From Cyanophora paradoxa (Eukaryota; Glaucocystophyceae; Cyanophorales; Cyanophoraceae), in NCBI GenBank assembly GCA_004431415.1, contig QPMI01000533.1:62001-126000 (forward strand): a stretch of 64,000 bases of DNA. The letters are read 5' to 3'. The notes under the pieces were generated by a model that was given only the letters and a program-made list of their open reading frames with translations, did not search any database and was not told the origin of the DNA. Of the stretch, positions 1 to 10,709 are shown one piece after another. Numbering within the stretch: position 1 is the stretch's first letter; every line of letters begins with the position of its first letter. The position numbers were made by a program, and so were the translations under genes.

Positions 1-214
1 CTCTTTCTATAGAAACGTCCCTGGCCTAGCCGAGGCGCTAGAGCTTGAGCTAGCCTCACTTTATGGCGAGCTTGACTTGGAGGGCAGCTTGACTTAGAGG
101 GCAGCGCGCCATCGCTAGAGCCTGCCCCTGGGCTAGCCGTCGCACTCTCTCTCTCTCTCTCTCTCCGCGCTCCCCGTCTCCGCCGCGCCTCGCCCGCTGA
201 CCTCGCCCCCGCCA
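1..214 (+). other. Intron sequence upstream of the first visible NAD kinase exon
   Basis: No coding frame could be supported here. The stretch contains two near-copies of a short block (cttgacttggagggcag and cttgacttagagggcag, about 70-105), a CT dinucleotide run near 147-164, and ends in an AG acceptor at 213-214. It is best read as the end of an intron of the NAD kinase gene whose 5' part lies outside the window. Confidence 0.5.
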
Positions 215-920
215 GCTTGATCCTGGCCACGCCCACCGGCTCCACGGCCTACTCCATGTCGGCCGGCGGCGCCATGCTCCACCCCAGGTACCTCCGTACC
301 CCTAGGGGAGGGTACGGCGTTGTTTGACGGGCGTGCGTGCGCACCCCCCGCAGCGTCCCCGCGATCCTCTTCACCCCGCTGTGCCCCCACTCGCTCTCCT
401 TCCGCCCCGCCGTCTTCCCCGACTCGGCCGTCATCGAAATCCGGGTACCCCCCTCCCGCGAACCCGGTTTCGCGTACCCCGGCCGACAGGGGGACGCCCC
501 TCCCGCAGGTCCCGGAGGGCAGCCGCGCGCTCGCGTGGGCGTCCTTCGACGGGAAGCAGCGCACGAAGCTTAACCGGGGGGAGTCCATCGTCGTCCGGAT
601 GTACGAGTACCCCATCCCGAGTTCGCGAATCCCGTACCCCCCACCTCCACAATTTCGAGTACCCTGACGGACCCCGTGCCGGCGCGCGCAGCGGTGAACA
701 AGACGGACAACACGAGCGACTGGTTCGACTCGCTGGCTCGCTGCCTCAACTGGAACGAGCGCGTGGGGCAGAAGCCGCTCTCGGGCATCGCCAACGCGGG
801 CCCCCCGCAGCCCTCCATCAAGCCCGGGGTACGCTGCGCTTCGTTCGCGCTCCTTCGAGGGGTACTGACGGCCTTCTTCGTTCGCAGGGCCTCCCCGCGG
901 CGGCCGCCGCCGAGAAGTGA
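215..920 (+). CDS. NADK: NAD kinase, C-terminal part (5' truncated by the window edge)
   Basis: NAD kinase phosphorylates NAD+ to NADP+ with ATP. Five exons close in one frame: about 215-287, 354-444, 509-620, 692-829 and 888-920 (stop TGA 918-920). The first reads [16 protein letters not shown], the conserved nucleotide-binding segment of the family. The second gives [16 protein letters not shown], also a family hallmark. The fourth gives [20 protein letters not shown], matching the typical C-terminal region, followed by a short Ala-rich tail. All introns start GT and end AG, and two contain extra GTACCCC motifs. The N-terminal domain and the GGDGT motif are missing because they lie upstream. 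The gene converges on the PAQR gene, with about 590 bp between stops. Identity is firm; donor positions are good to a few bases. Confidence 0.93.
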
Positions 921-1514
921 ACGGAGCCGGCGCTAGCTTGCGGCGCTCCTTCTAGGAGTCTTTCCGCCTATGCATAATGTGTAAAACGGTTTCCTGGGGT
1001 TGGGGTCCTTGTTTCCTTATCATGATCATGATCAGACCACTAGATTGTTACAGGCAGATCAGTGTTTGTTTGCCGACCGAGTACATACACCAGATGTCCG
1101 CATCCTGCAGGTCGCCGCCGCATGCTCCGGGCGCGGGGCCGGCCCCCGGGCCCAACTGGTGGCTGAACTGGGCACACTGTGACTTAAAGCCCGGCCCGGC
1201 ACATCCAGAGCGAGCCTCGGAGATTGAAAGGTGAAGAGCGCGTTTCTACGCGATGCAAATTAATTAAAGACAACGCGAAGAAGACAGAATGCAGTAAAAT
1301 CAGAAACTCATGAAAAAAGTAGCCTACATGCTACACTGTCCGGGGCCAGGCCAGGCAGGGAGGGGGTCCGCGCTGTCCCCCAACACGGGGAGTGCGGGAC
1401 GCTCCCACATCGGGCATCAAAAACGGCCGCTCAAATCCATCCGCGCGCCGAAAGCACGCGCAAGCAAAGCCAAACGCTACAGTATGTGGTGTGCCTGCGA
1501 CTCGAAGGGAAAGC
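921..1514. other. Convergent 3' intergenic region
   Basis: Shared 3' region of the convergent NAD kinase and PAQR genes. I see no supported coding frame. The GC content drops around 960-1,340 (for example a short AT-rich stretch at about 1,255-1,320), as expected for 3' UTR and polyadenylation sequence. No clear AATAAA is seen on either strand. Confidence 0.4.
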
Positions 1515-2855
1515 TCATTGCCAGAAGCGGGTGAAGAGGTCGAGGGCCGCTAAGGACGGTGATGCGGTGCGCATACAGATCGCCGTCGACCGCCACTCGT
1601 ACGCCCGGGACACGCCCGTGAAGAAGCAGAGCCAGGCGGGGACCGAGATGGTGTGGAAGAGCTGGTGCGAGTGCAGCCAGATGTCGAACTTGCCGGGCCA
1701 GAAGCGCTCCGGGAACCGCATCGCGAAGAGCGCCGTGCCGGTCGCGTACAGCAGCGCCGAGTAGAGGTACCACGGGAGCGCGCGCGTCGTCTCCTCGTGG
1801 CTGAACCCGTACGCGACGATCTTGTGGAAGTAAGGGGCCGCAAAGGCCGAGCCCAGCGTCAGGAAGACCGTCGCGCGGATCCACCGGTACTCGGGCCGGT
1901 CGAAGCGGTCGCAGCTGCAGGCGGCGAGGATGCCCAGCGCCGCGCCCAGGTACAGCAGGGTGTAGAACAGCCGCAGGTTCTCGTCGCAGTAGAACTCATA
2001 GTTGACCGCGGGGATGTTCGCGCCCAGCAGGTGGAAAGCAATGCCTGCGCGCGCGCGCGTGCCTGTGAGCGCCCCGCCGGCGCCCCGCCCGGCGCAGCGC
2101 GCCCGCGCGCACCGGCGTAGTCCATCCTTGAAAGGATCTTGAATGCCTTCATCGAGACCGGCATGAAGATGTGGAAAACGGCCGAAAAGAGGAAAGCTCC
2201 GATCCCAGTGATAAGGAAAGACGCGAGGTTCATGTAGTGCTCCATGCTGGCCCCGCGCAGATCGAAGAAGAGGACTTTGATGGTACAGGTGATGGCCATG
2301 GTGAGCCCGATGATGTGTGTCCAGATATTCATTGATCTGATGAGGCAGCGAATGTTAGCTTAGCAGGAAGACGCCGCAGACAGCGCCCAAGACGCTTACT
2401 CGTTGTGAAGGCAGCAAACAGACGCGAGGCATTCGCACGGGGTGCATTGGCAGCGGTGCCCGGACAAAAGGTATTCTGCGCAATGCAAAATGGCGAGGCG
2501 CGGGGATAGCAGTCAGAGACGGCCAGCCCGGGCGCACTCCCACGTGCGCGCGCATCGGAGAGCGACGCCGACTGCGGCCAGGGGGCTAACCGTTATCCCT
2601 GAGCCAGTCTGATGTAATATCCTTGAAAGATGTGAGCTGGACCCGCCGGGCGATTTCGCTAACGTAGGGCAGCCGGAAAACGATCGGTGCGGGCGACGCC
2701 TTCGCTGCCCTGCCCTTGACGGGCTTATCTGCGTCGGCCGGCTGCTGCTGGAAGTGGATGCTATCGCTAGACTCCGTACGGACGGGCGGTGTTGTTGGTG
2801 CGTCGTCGTCACGCAGCGGGCCGTCCGCGACCAGATCCTCGTTGCGGGGAGCCAT
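1515..2855 (-). CDS. PAQR / adiponectin-receptor-like seven-transmembrane protein
   Basis: Progestin and AdipoQ receptor (PAQR/HlyIII-related) integral membrane protein; characterised animal members are Zn2+-dependent lipid hydrolase-type receptors. Four minus-strand exons close in frame: 2855-2591, 2475-2400, 2336-2113 and 2044-1515. Exon 1 starts MAPRNEDL and ends in the WLRDN segment that opens the family. The exon 2/3 junction gives HNESMNIWTHIIGL, a PAQR signature. Exon 3 has FLFSAVFHIF with the metal-site S-x3-H pattern, and exon 4 has WPGKFDIWLHSHQLFH with the terminal H-x3-H. Several hydrophobic spans follow, and length is normal for the family. An upstream in-frame start at 2996 is possible, but 2855 fits the short cytosolic N-terminus better. 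Its 5' end faces CDC73 about 300 bp away. Internal Cys-rich exon 2 (CQCTPCECLASVCCLHNE) is unusual. Confidence 0.9.
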
Positions 2856-3152
2856 TAACGCTGTTTTAAAGCACGCCGACGAGCGGCGGCTTGCGAACGG
2901 AGGGCACGGCGCAAGGGCCGGCGAACTAATCACGCTGCTGTGCTTATTTATTGTGTACCCAAGCCATCCGCCCGTACCCCCCTTCGTCAAAGCCACACGC
3001 CGGCCGCCGCCTCTCCGACGCGCTCCAGCTTTCCGGCGCGTTCAGCAGGCGCCGTCGCACCGTCGCGCGACCGCGGCCCGCGACCCGGGCGCTGAAAGCA
3101 CCCATCGCGGCGACCGGGCCCGTCGGCGCGGTCGCTGGTGAGCGCGGCAAGC
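2856..3152. promoter_or_regulatory. Divergent 5' region between PAQR and CDC73
   Basis: About 297 bp separate the two start codons, so both 5' UTRs and promoters must lie here unless transcripts overlap. No TATA box is evident. The sequence is GC-rich on the CDC73 side and slightly AT-richer near 2,920-2,960. The role is inferred only from gene orientation. Confidence 0.4.
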
Positions 3153-6100
3153 ATGGCGGACCCGCTGTCGATCCTGCGGGAGTACGTGAAGGACAAGAAG
3201 GACATCTTCTACGACAATGAGGAGCTGCACTTCGGGAAGACCCGCTTCAGCAAAGACGTGAAGACGGCGTTCAGGGGAATGAAGGGCAAGGGAGAGTTCT
3301 ACACCCTCGGCGCGCTGTACTTCTGCTGGAAGCTCGACAAGCTGAATGTCACGGAGTACCGCCAGGAGTGTAAGACCGCCGGCGTGTCCATCGTGTCGCT
3401 CGTCGACAAGCGTGATGTGCTCTCGTACCTCACGGGCGAGACGGACTCGTGCGCCAGTATCGCCGCGCTCCCCGACCTGCTCCCGGGCTCGTCGGTGCTC
3501 TCGGCCGCCGACCTGGAGGAGCCGCCGTCGAAGCGCGTGCGCGTCGAGGCCGCCGCGGAGCCCGCCGAGAAGCGCGCCTCCGAGCCGGCGGACAAGAAGG
3601 CGGAGAGCGCCGCCGTCGCCCAGCAGGCGCCGTGCGCCCCGCCCGCGCCCGCGCCCCCGCCCCCGCCTCGCGTCGCCCGCCCGCACGCCCGCCCGCCCCG
3701 ACGCCACCGACCGCGCAGGGAGCCGAGCGAAGGCATGTCGGTCGAGAAGATCGCGGAGCTGCAGGCGAAGCGCGCGGCGAAGAAGGCGAGGAAGCCTGAG
3801 GAAGGCGACAAGAAGAAGGTGCGCCAGCGCCTCCGCTTGCCGCTGGTCAGCCGGCCGCCTCCCATCCTCGCGCTCACGCTACGCTTCGCTGCGCGAAGGA
3901 GGCGGCCGAGGCGGATCCGACGGCGGAGGTTCTCAAGCAGGAGCGCCCCCTCTGCACTCGCTACACGATTTTGCAGAGCACGCGAAAGGCGCGCGAGCGC
4001 GCGCGCGCGCCGCCGCACCGCCCGCCGCCGCCGCCGACGCGCGCTGACGTGTCCGCGCAGGTGTTCACGAGTGTGCTGCAGCTCGTGAGCGAGATCCGCA
4101 AGAAAGAGGCGGGGGCGAAGAAGGACGGGGGCGCGGCGCCTGCGCCGGCCCCGCCGCCGCCGCCCGCCGCGATGCCGGGGCGCGCCCCGCGCCGGGCGTA
4201 CCCCTCGTCAGGCGGGACCGCTACAACGTCGACGACCAGCAGTTCTGGAAGAACCGACTCGAGGGTGCGGCGGGGGCGGGTTGATTCCGCGCGGGGCCCG
4301 TTCCGCACTTCGTCGTCTTCTTTGCCGTCGCTCAAGCTTCTTCGCCCTCGCGCAGGCCACGAGCAAATTGATCTGGACTACGCTGGGTCTTTCATGGCTC
4401 GCGCCGCGGCGAAGCCTGGCGCCGACTCCGGCGCCGGCCCGGCGCCGGACGCTGCTGCTGCCGCCGCCGCCGCCGCGCCGGCCCCGCCCATCGACCTCCG
4501 CCGCCGCCGCCGCCGGCTCGTCCGCGCGCCGCCGCGCCGGGCCGCGACCGGCAGGGCGCCCCCGGCGCGCCCCGGACCTCCTCCTCCTCCTCCTCGGGCC
4601 GGCCGGGGGCCCCCGCCCCGGGCTCCTCCTCCCGCTCCGCCCCGCCCACCGGCAGCTCCTCGAGGCCCGGTGGCGCCGCCGGCAGCCGCCCGCCGGGAGC
4701 CAAGCGAGGTGCCACCCAACTTTCTGATCTGAGGTGCCAAGCGATCTGATCTGATCTTCGCAGTGCACCCGATCATCGTGGTGCCGGCGGGGATGACGGC
4801 GCTCATCAACATGTACAACGCCAAGGACTTCCTCGCCGATGGCAGGCGCGTTCTCCTGGGCTGGGGCCGGGGCCGGGCTAGGGCTAGGGATGCTCCGGCA
4901 GACGCGCCCTCCTGGGATAGCTAGGGCTAGGCTAGGATGGAGCCCTTCGAGAACGCGGGCGCGGCCGCATCGTCCCCGCCCGCCGCTGCGAATGCATATT
5001 AGCCGGCCCGTCGGGCGCTGGGCCCGCCGCCCGCTGACCCGGGCGCCGCGCGCGCGCGCAGGTTCGTGACGGTGGAGGAGAAGCGCAACGAGGCCAAGGG
5101 CCTCCTCAAGAAGGTGCGAACGAAGCGGGGGCCGGCGGGGTACCGGGCCCGGGCCTAAGAAACGGCTACTGCCTAAGAAAGAAGCGCCGGCCGGCGGGGT
5201 ACCGGGCCGCGGGCCCGGGCCGCCTGGTCAATGCTGGAGCGCCGGGGACCTCGGGTCGGCGGCCGCCCAGTGCCAGCGGGCTAGTGCTCGAAGCGGCCGA
5301 GCGGCGGCTCTCGAAGCACCGGGCCGCCGAGCGCTCGTGCTTGAAGCGGGGCGCCCAAAGAAGCGGGCGGCCTGGCCCCCTAATGCTTCCTAAGATGGCG
5401 CCCTAAGAAACGGGCGGGCGGCCCAAGCTGCCGAGCGCCGGCGCTCGAGGCGGCTCGCTCTCTCTCGCTGACGCTCGCCGGGTGCGGCAGGAGCCGCGGG
5501 TGGCGGTGGCGCGGCCGGCGGCGGCGCCCCTCTCCTCCTCGGGGGGCTCCCAGGTCCGTCGAGAGCGCTCGCCCTGGCTTAAGAGAGGTTGGAGGGTAGA
5601 GCCCGGGGTTGGCTAGATGGGGCGCCCTCATCAGCGAAGCCATCCGCCAAGCTCTCTACTAAAGACCACTCCCGGGACCGCCCCAAAGCCAAGCTAGAGG
5701 CCGCTGTGCCTGTGTGGCCTCGCCGCGCCCCGTCCGCCCCCCTCTGACCTCCCCCCCTCCCCCCCCCTCCCCCCCCCCCCCCCCCCCCCGCGCGCAGGCG
5801 CCGGCGAGCTCGCCGCGGGGCCACGGCACCATCGAGTACCACATCGTCGACTCCGTCGACCGCTTCAAGTCCGAGGACTGGCGCGTACCCCCCGCACGCT
5901 CACTCTCCCCTTACTCGTCCTCAGCTAGCCTTCTAGCCCCCTTTCTACCCTCCCCCCCCCCCCCCCCCCCCCCGGCCCTTCTCTCTAAGCCTCCGCCCCC
6001 CGCCCCCTACTCCTTCCTAGCGTTAGCTCCCTCCCCCCACCCCGCCGCCCCTCGTCTGAGCGCCCGGGCAGGGAGCGGGTGGTGGCGGTCTTCACGGCGG

Positions 6101-6794
6101 GGCAGCAGTGGCAGTTCAACGACTGGCCCATGAAGAACCCCCCGACATCTTCGCCGCCGGTACCCCCCACCCCTTCCCCCCTCCCCTCCCCCCCCCAACC
6201 CCCCAAAGAGTTCTAGTTGTTTTCGATGCAGTTATTAAGCTAGACTAAGATTGAGAAAGACTGCACAAGCTAGAGCATAAATGATCGAATGATATCTCTG
6301 ACCTTGCTCCCCGCCAGTGCGCGGCTTCTACGTGATGTACGACGACGACAAGCCCAACGAGCAGATCCAGAAGTGGCACGTCGAGATCCTAAAGGCGAGT
6401 GCCGCGCCCCTCCCCGGTTTTTCTAGGCCTTTCTATCTTTCTATCTAGAAAGTGGCACGTCGAGATCCTCAAGACGAGCCCCGCGCCCCCTCCCTCCCTC
6501 CCTCCCTCCCTACGCGACTCTAGGCTACCGGCCTTTTTTAGCCTCCCGTCTATCCAAGCTCCTTCTCGTCTCCCGTGACCCCGCGCGGCCTCGCTGGCTC
6601 GACCGCCCTCCCCCCCCCCCCCGCCCCGCCCCCCCCCCCCCCCCCCCTCCCGCCTATCCCCTCCCCCGGCTGAGCCCCCACTCCCCCCGCAGATCAGCCG
6701 GAACAAGCGGTACCTGGACAAGCCGGCGATGCGGCGCTTCTGGGAGGTCCTCGAGGACTTCGCCCTCCACAAGAAGCCCTGGCTCGTCTCCTAG
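3153..6794 (+). CDS. CDC73: CDC73 / parafibromin, Paf1 complex subunit
   Basis: CDC73 is a nuclear subunit of the Paf1 complex, which travels with RNA polymerase II during elongation. Exon 1 (3153-3818) begins MADPLSILREYVKDKKD and contains the conserved VKTAFRGM, YTLGALYF and YLTGETDSCASI segments, then MSVEKIAELQAKRAAKKA. Later exons give TILQSTRK (near 3,960), VFTSVLQLVSEIRKKE (4,061), RYNVDDQQFWKNRL (4,217), EQIDLDYAGSF (4,363) and HPIIVVPAGMTALINM (4,764). They continue with FVTVEEKRNEAKGLL (5,063), then the Ras-like C-domain: TIEYHIVDSVDRFKSEDW (5,828), VVAVFTAGQQWQFNDWP (6,077), GFYVMYDDDKPNEQIQKW (6,320) and RRFWEVLEDFALHKKPWL to the stop at 6792-6794. At least two introns use GC donors. 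A one-base frame problem lies in a C run near 6,131-6,141. A 3632-3718 segment may be an 87-nt in-frame intron or a Pro-rich insert. Confidence 0.95.
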
Positions 6795-7242
6795 GCGGCC
6801 GGGCCCGAGCCGGGGGGCCCGGGCGGCCTAGCTTGGGGCGGGCGGCCGCGGGGCCGGGCAGGCGGCAGCCAGCCGGTCTGGGCCCAGTCATAAGCTCGTG
6901 ATGGCAGATCATGGCCAGCGCGGAAGGCTTAAGGGTAGCTAGCGCTTTAAGTTTCAATTTGCGGGCAAAATATGCTCTATTATATCAATTGCACAAATGG
7001 AATGCGAATGAGGTGAGGCGTGGTACGATTACGACGGCGCAGCATGCGCACAGTGCAAGTGACTCAGTGATCGACCGGTCACGGCGGTACCGGTACCGCG
7101 CCGGCCGCGGCAGCCTGGCAGCATGTGCACGTGCACATGCATATGTTCGTATGAATTCGAATCGAACCTAGCCCAGCCGCGCGCGGGCCCCGCGGCCGGA
7201 GCCATTATGTTGTGAAGCTTATATATATAATTATAATTATAT
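6795..7242. other. Convergent 3' intergenic region
   Basis: No coding frame supported. The stretch becomes AT-richer after about 6,930 and contains ATATATAATTATAATTATATTT near 7,220-7,243 directly 3' of the minus-strand beta-helix gene stop. It is best read as shared 3' UTR and terminator sequence of two convergent genes. Confidence 0.4.
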
Positions 7243-8456
7243 TTAGACTCGAAAAATAGTGCCTCGGATGATGGGGCTACAGCCGTCGAGGACCTCGATG
7301 CCGCGTACGCCCGGGGCGGCGTACGAACTATCCTCGATGCGTTCAAAGACGTTCTTCACCAGCTTCCCGCGGCCGTAGTGGAAAACAAGCATCCCCAGTT
7401 TCTGCGCATGCGGGGATCCGGACCCCATGGTGAGAATTTGAAGCCTGGGAATCAGAAGCGCGAAAGAAGGGGATAAATTGAAAGCGCGACGGCGTGCCTG
7501 ATCTCGAACGCGGTTGCCACGAACAAGAGGATCTGCGTGCAGCAAGACCCCGAGAGCGGCCTTGCGGTTCGAGTAGATTTCATTGGCCACGAACTCGCCA
7601 GCGGCATGCTTGCCGATCCACACGCCGCACTCCCGGTTGTCATGGATGCGGTTGCTGCGGAAGGTGGGCGCTGTGCCGCGGCCCTGCACAAGCACCGCTG
7701 CCGCCCGGCAGCCGCTGATGTCGTTGTCCTCGATGGTGCCCGCCGCTCCGCTGTGAACGAATACGCCGTTGCATGGCGAGTCACGGATGATATTGCTGCG
7801 GATCGTCGGCGCCGTGTCCTGATCCCTGACTTCTATGCACGACATGGCTGCCGTTGTGATGCAGCAGTCCTCGATAACAGCACGGCTCCCGCGGCCGATG
7901 AAGACCGCGGGGTCGTTCGTGCTCGCGCCGCGAATGGTGATGCCGCGGAGGGTCGGCCGCGCCGACGCGATGCAGTCGACGGTCACGTCCTCTGTCCACT
8001 CGAGGACGGCGTCGCGCGTGCCGACGACGTAGACGTCCCTGTCCAGCACGAGCTGCTCGCAGTACCTGCCGCCCAGGCCCGCCTGTCAGATGCGCAACGA
8101 AGAATCCGTCCCGGGCCCGCAGCAGCGCCGACGTCGACGCTCGCATGCGCATGCGCGCACCGGCCCGGCTGCACGATCACCACTTGGCCCGGCGCTGCCG
8201 CCTGCACGGCCTCGCCGATTATTTTGTACCCTAGCTCACCAGTCCAGTTCACAAACAGAGGGGATGTCCGCAGCTGCAGGGCAATTCGCGAGACAATGAG
8301 CGGATCACGATCGCGATCGTATACGTACGCGTATATATTTATCATCAGAAAGGAGTGAAACTGAAGGCGGACCTTTTTTTGTGGGATCTTCAGAAAGGAA
8401 AAGAGCACCTTAGTCGCCGAATCCGGAGAAGCGAGAATATTGATGTGCGTGGCCAT
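7243..8456 (-). CDS. Right-handed parallel beta-helix repeat protein, copy A
   Basis: Exons on the minus strand give repeated coils of the pectate-lyase-like or FBXO11-like parallel beta-helix type, with recurring motifs such as GVFVHSGAAGTIEDNDISG, AAAVLVQGRGTAPTFRSN and CGVWIGKHAAGEFVANEI. Starting at ATG 8456 (MATHINILASPDSATK), the model has introns ending before LRTSPLFV, before YCEQLVLDRDVYVVG (acceptor near 8,057) and before KLGMLVF (near 7,410). Stop is TAA at 7245-7243. In known relatives this fold binds substrates or carbohydrate, with F-box members acting in ubiquitin ligases. This copy lacks a visible F-box and may have further 5' exons up to about 8,760. The centre (7465-8220) is nearly identical to copy B in inverse orientation. 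The fold is confident; the molecular function is unknown. Confidence 0.7.
7465..8220 (-). repeat. Inverted repeat arm A (near-identical to 13421-14166)
   Basis: Read on the minus strand, this ~750-bp block matches 13421-14166 almost base for base. By eye I find one coding substitution (isoleucine versus valine in LRGITIRG/LRGVTIRG) plus short indels of GCATGC and GACGTC units inside the intron. Similarity falls sharply at both ends: just 5' of the sequence encoding IGEAVQ, and just 3' of a shared ctttcaatttatccccttct. The two arms are separated by about 5.2 kb. Confidence 0.9.
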
Positions 8457-8562
8457 GGGAGGTGAAGCCGTCCCCTGCGCGCGCCCCGGCTTGGGTTCCC
8501 CGGGGCATATCTAGACATATATATAGCTATAGGGGAAGCTTAAGCTTACAATTAAGGCAGCG

Positions 8563-8612
8563 ACGCATGCGCATGCGCATGCGCGCGCATGCGCATGCGC
8601 ATGTACCTGCAC
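8563..8612. repeat. GCATGC-type alternating purine-pyrimidine tract
   Basis: A ~50-bp tract of almost uninterrupted alternating purine and pyrimidine built from overlapping GCATGC/GCGCATGC units (8,564-8,603), followed by a few further alternating bases. It lies in the intron or 5' region of beta-helix copy A. Shorter relatives occur at 8,138-8,160 and 9,366-9,424. Confidence 0.85.
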
Positions 8613-8776
8613 ATTCGCGATCGAATTCGACGGTGAATTTGAATTCGTAGATGTCGACGTCGAAATCGATTTTGAAGTCGCCTTGAACGATATCGACAAC
8701 TGAGTATGGCGATGCCATGATCATTAATATTTCAATTGACCATGCAAATTAGAACGTTAACATGAAGCTAAGAGCG

Positions 8777-9750
8777 CTAGCATGATATCGATCTCGCCGA
8801 GTCGATTGCGAGCGGGCTGGGACGCACCCGCTGAGGGCGAGTGCGCAGGCGCACGCCCCGACGGCGTGTCGACGACGGCTTACAGCTAGGGTCGATATCG
8901 ATGTCGTTTCCGATGCCCAAGGCGGCATGCGCATCCGTAGCGCTAGCTACGAGCTCGGCGGCTCGGCGCAGGCACGACTCATTGGCCGCGGTTTCGGCCA
9001 GATCGCGATTGGTGCCGGCAAGCGCTTGCCCGTTGACGTTCCACGCGGCCGGGCCCGCGACGCTGGCCGGGGTCGGTGCCGGCGCCGCGGCCGGCCGCGG
9101 CCGCGGTACTGATGTCGGCTCGGGCGCGACCTCAAGTTGCAGCACCTTGTCTGGCAAACGCGCGGCAGTCAGCAATTGCAATGCGTATATATAGTTATAC
9201 GCGTGCGCAATTAGCAGGGTCACATGATCACGTGCACCCGCATGCAAAAAGTCCGGCATATCGCGCAGATCTAGCTGCTGCGGCGGCCTCGATCGCGAGC
9301 TCCCTCGGTGAAGTAAGACCAGAATCGTCTCGACATCTGCGCTATGTGTATGAATTTCACATGAGGGCATGCGCATATATATGCATCCGGCCGCATATGC
9401 ATGCACATGCGCAGCGCGTGCGCGCGGCCGCGGCTGCAGGCCTAGGGCAAACCACGAGCTGGATGGCCGCGGCCGGCGCCGGCGCCCCTGACCTTGCGGA
9501 CAGCCTCGAGCGATTGATGAGGCACCACCTTTCCCTCGCCCGTCATCACAAGAAAGATGAGCCGCAATCGCTGTCGCTCCTCGGCTGAGAGCTCCACCGC
9601 ATCGATATCGCCAACCTTGGTGAACTCAACGCTGTCGCGCATTCCCGGCCATCGCTCGAGGGCGTCTCGCAACGCGCGCTCGAGCTTTGACGGTAGAATG
9701 CCGATAAGAGCGACACGGACGGTTTTTGGGGGTCCTTCAGTAGCCGACAT
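8777..9750 (-). CDS. Unrecognised alpha/beta protein (conserved hypothetical), 3' end unresolved
   Basis: The start at ATG 9750 gives MSATEGPPKTVRVALIGIL, and exon 1 continues to KVVPHQSLEAVRKVR near 9,486. The frame closes across a GC-AG intron to a second exon (about 9,335-9,205) reading VETILVLLHRGSS, then DLRDMPDFLHAGARDHVTLL. Both exons alternate hydrophobic strands with amphipathic helices, as in Rossmann or TIR-like folds, but I do not recognise the family. Downstream a Pro/Ala-rich frame (LPDKVLQLEVAPEPTSVP, about 9,170-8,890) may be the third exon, and its junction could not be closed cleanly. The gene may instead run into beta-helix copy A, whose strand it shares. Exons 1 and 2 are reasonably supported; the gene end is a guess. 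Confidence 0.45.
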
Positions 9751-10709
9751 TGTGCCCCTTGCTCAGGCGTCGTGACATGCGTCGTGTCAGGCGCCCTGCA
9801 GCTGGACCACCTGGATCGTGTGACCTGGACGGGTACCCGGTACATCAGCCCTGTCGCCGGCGGCCTTGAACTGCAGCGGCAATGCCGCCGCGCCGGACGC
9901 ATCAACCTTTGCGAGCAGCAACAGCAGCAGCAGCAGCCGGGCGCAGCAATCACAGCGAGCATCCCGATCACAGCCAAGTCATCCCGAGCAGCAGCCATTC
10001 GCCGCAGCCCGCTCACATCACCATTGCGGATGCAGGCAGTCAGCCCCTGGCGCTCTTGTGGGCGCTCGAGACGGCGTCGAGCTCAAGGAGCACGCATGAA
10101 GCTGAGCTTGTCGCTGTCAGGAGTCGAGCGAATGGCCCGCTCCGGGCAAAAGAGGACATGCTTGTAGAGCTTGAGGTGCGGTGGCTCAGTCAACGCACTG
10201 CTTCTGCGGTGCCAGACGCCGCGTCGCAGTTTGCCATTCCGCAGTGCCAGCGCACCTGGGACCCTGGCGGCTGTATGGTGCGGCTCTCAAAGAACCATGC
10301 AGCAGCGCACTTCGCGCCCGTCGAGGCGCCGCTCGCGCGCGGGGCGAGTGGTGTACGCTCGCGGGTGCGCCTCGCACTTCGACCGCTTGCGGACCCGCGT
10401 CCGCTTGCGGAGCCGCGTCAGCAAGTGGCACGGACGCTGAAGAGGCTACCGAGCGCTCTTGACTTCGAGCTGGAGGCCGGGGGGCAACGCGTCGGCGGGG
10501 GAACGCTTCCGCTCCGCTTTGGCGCGCCGCCTCCTTCGTTGCGAGCCCCATGTAGCGAGCTGAATCCGTCGCAGAGGATTTCACTGGAGATCTGCGCGAC
10601 CTGCCATCTTCGTGGTTACCGCCTCGCCTCCTCGTCGCCGGGCCTCCATCCTCGCTCAAGGTAGGCCGCCCTATTCGCCTCGGCACTCCTTGCCGCTGAA
10701 CAACTGCCC
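9751..10709. promoter_or_regulatory. Divergent intergenic region with a CAG/GCA run
   Basis: About 960 bp between two divergent starts. A short GCA/CAG trinucleotide run lies at about 9,917-9,938. Several frames stay open here (for example 9,882-10,664 plus and 10,845-10,186 minus), but composition is arginine/serine-biased without motif content or splice logic, so I do not call a gene. It probably holds both promoters. Confidence 0.35.

Noticed and set aside
133-615. 160-residue minus-strand open frame over the NAD kinase exons
   Set aside because: It overlaps conserved NAD kinase coding sequence in antisense and has Gly/Arg low-complexity composition only.
4392-4824. Glycine/arginine-rich open frames antisense to CDC73
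   Set aside because: Shadow of the Ala/Pro-rich CDC73 linker and its introns.
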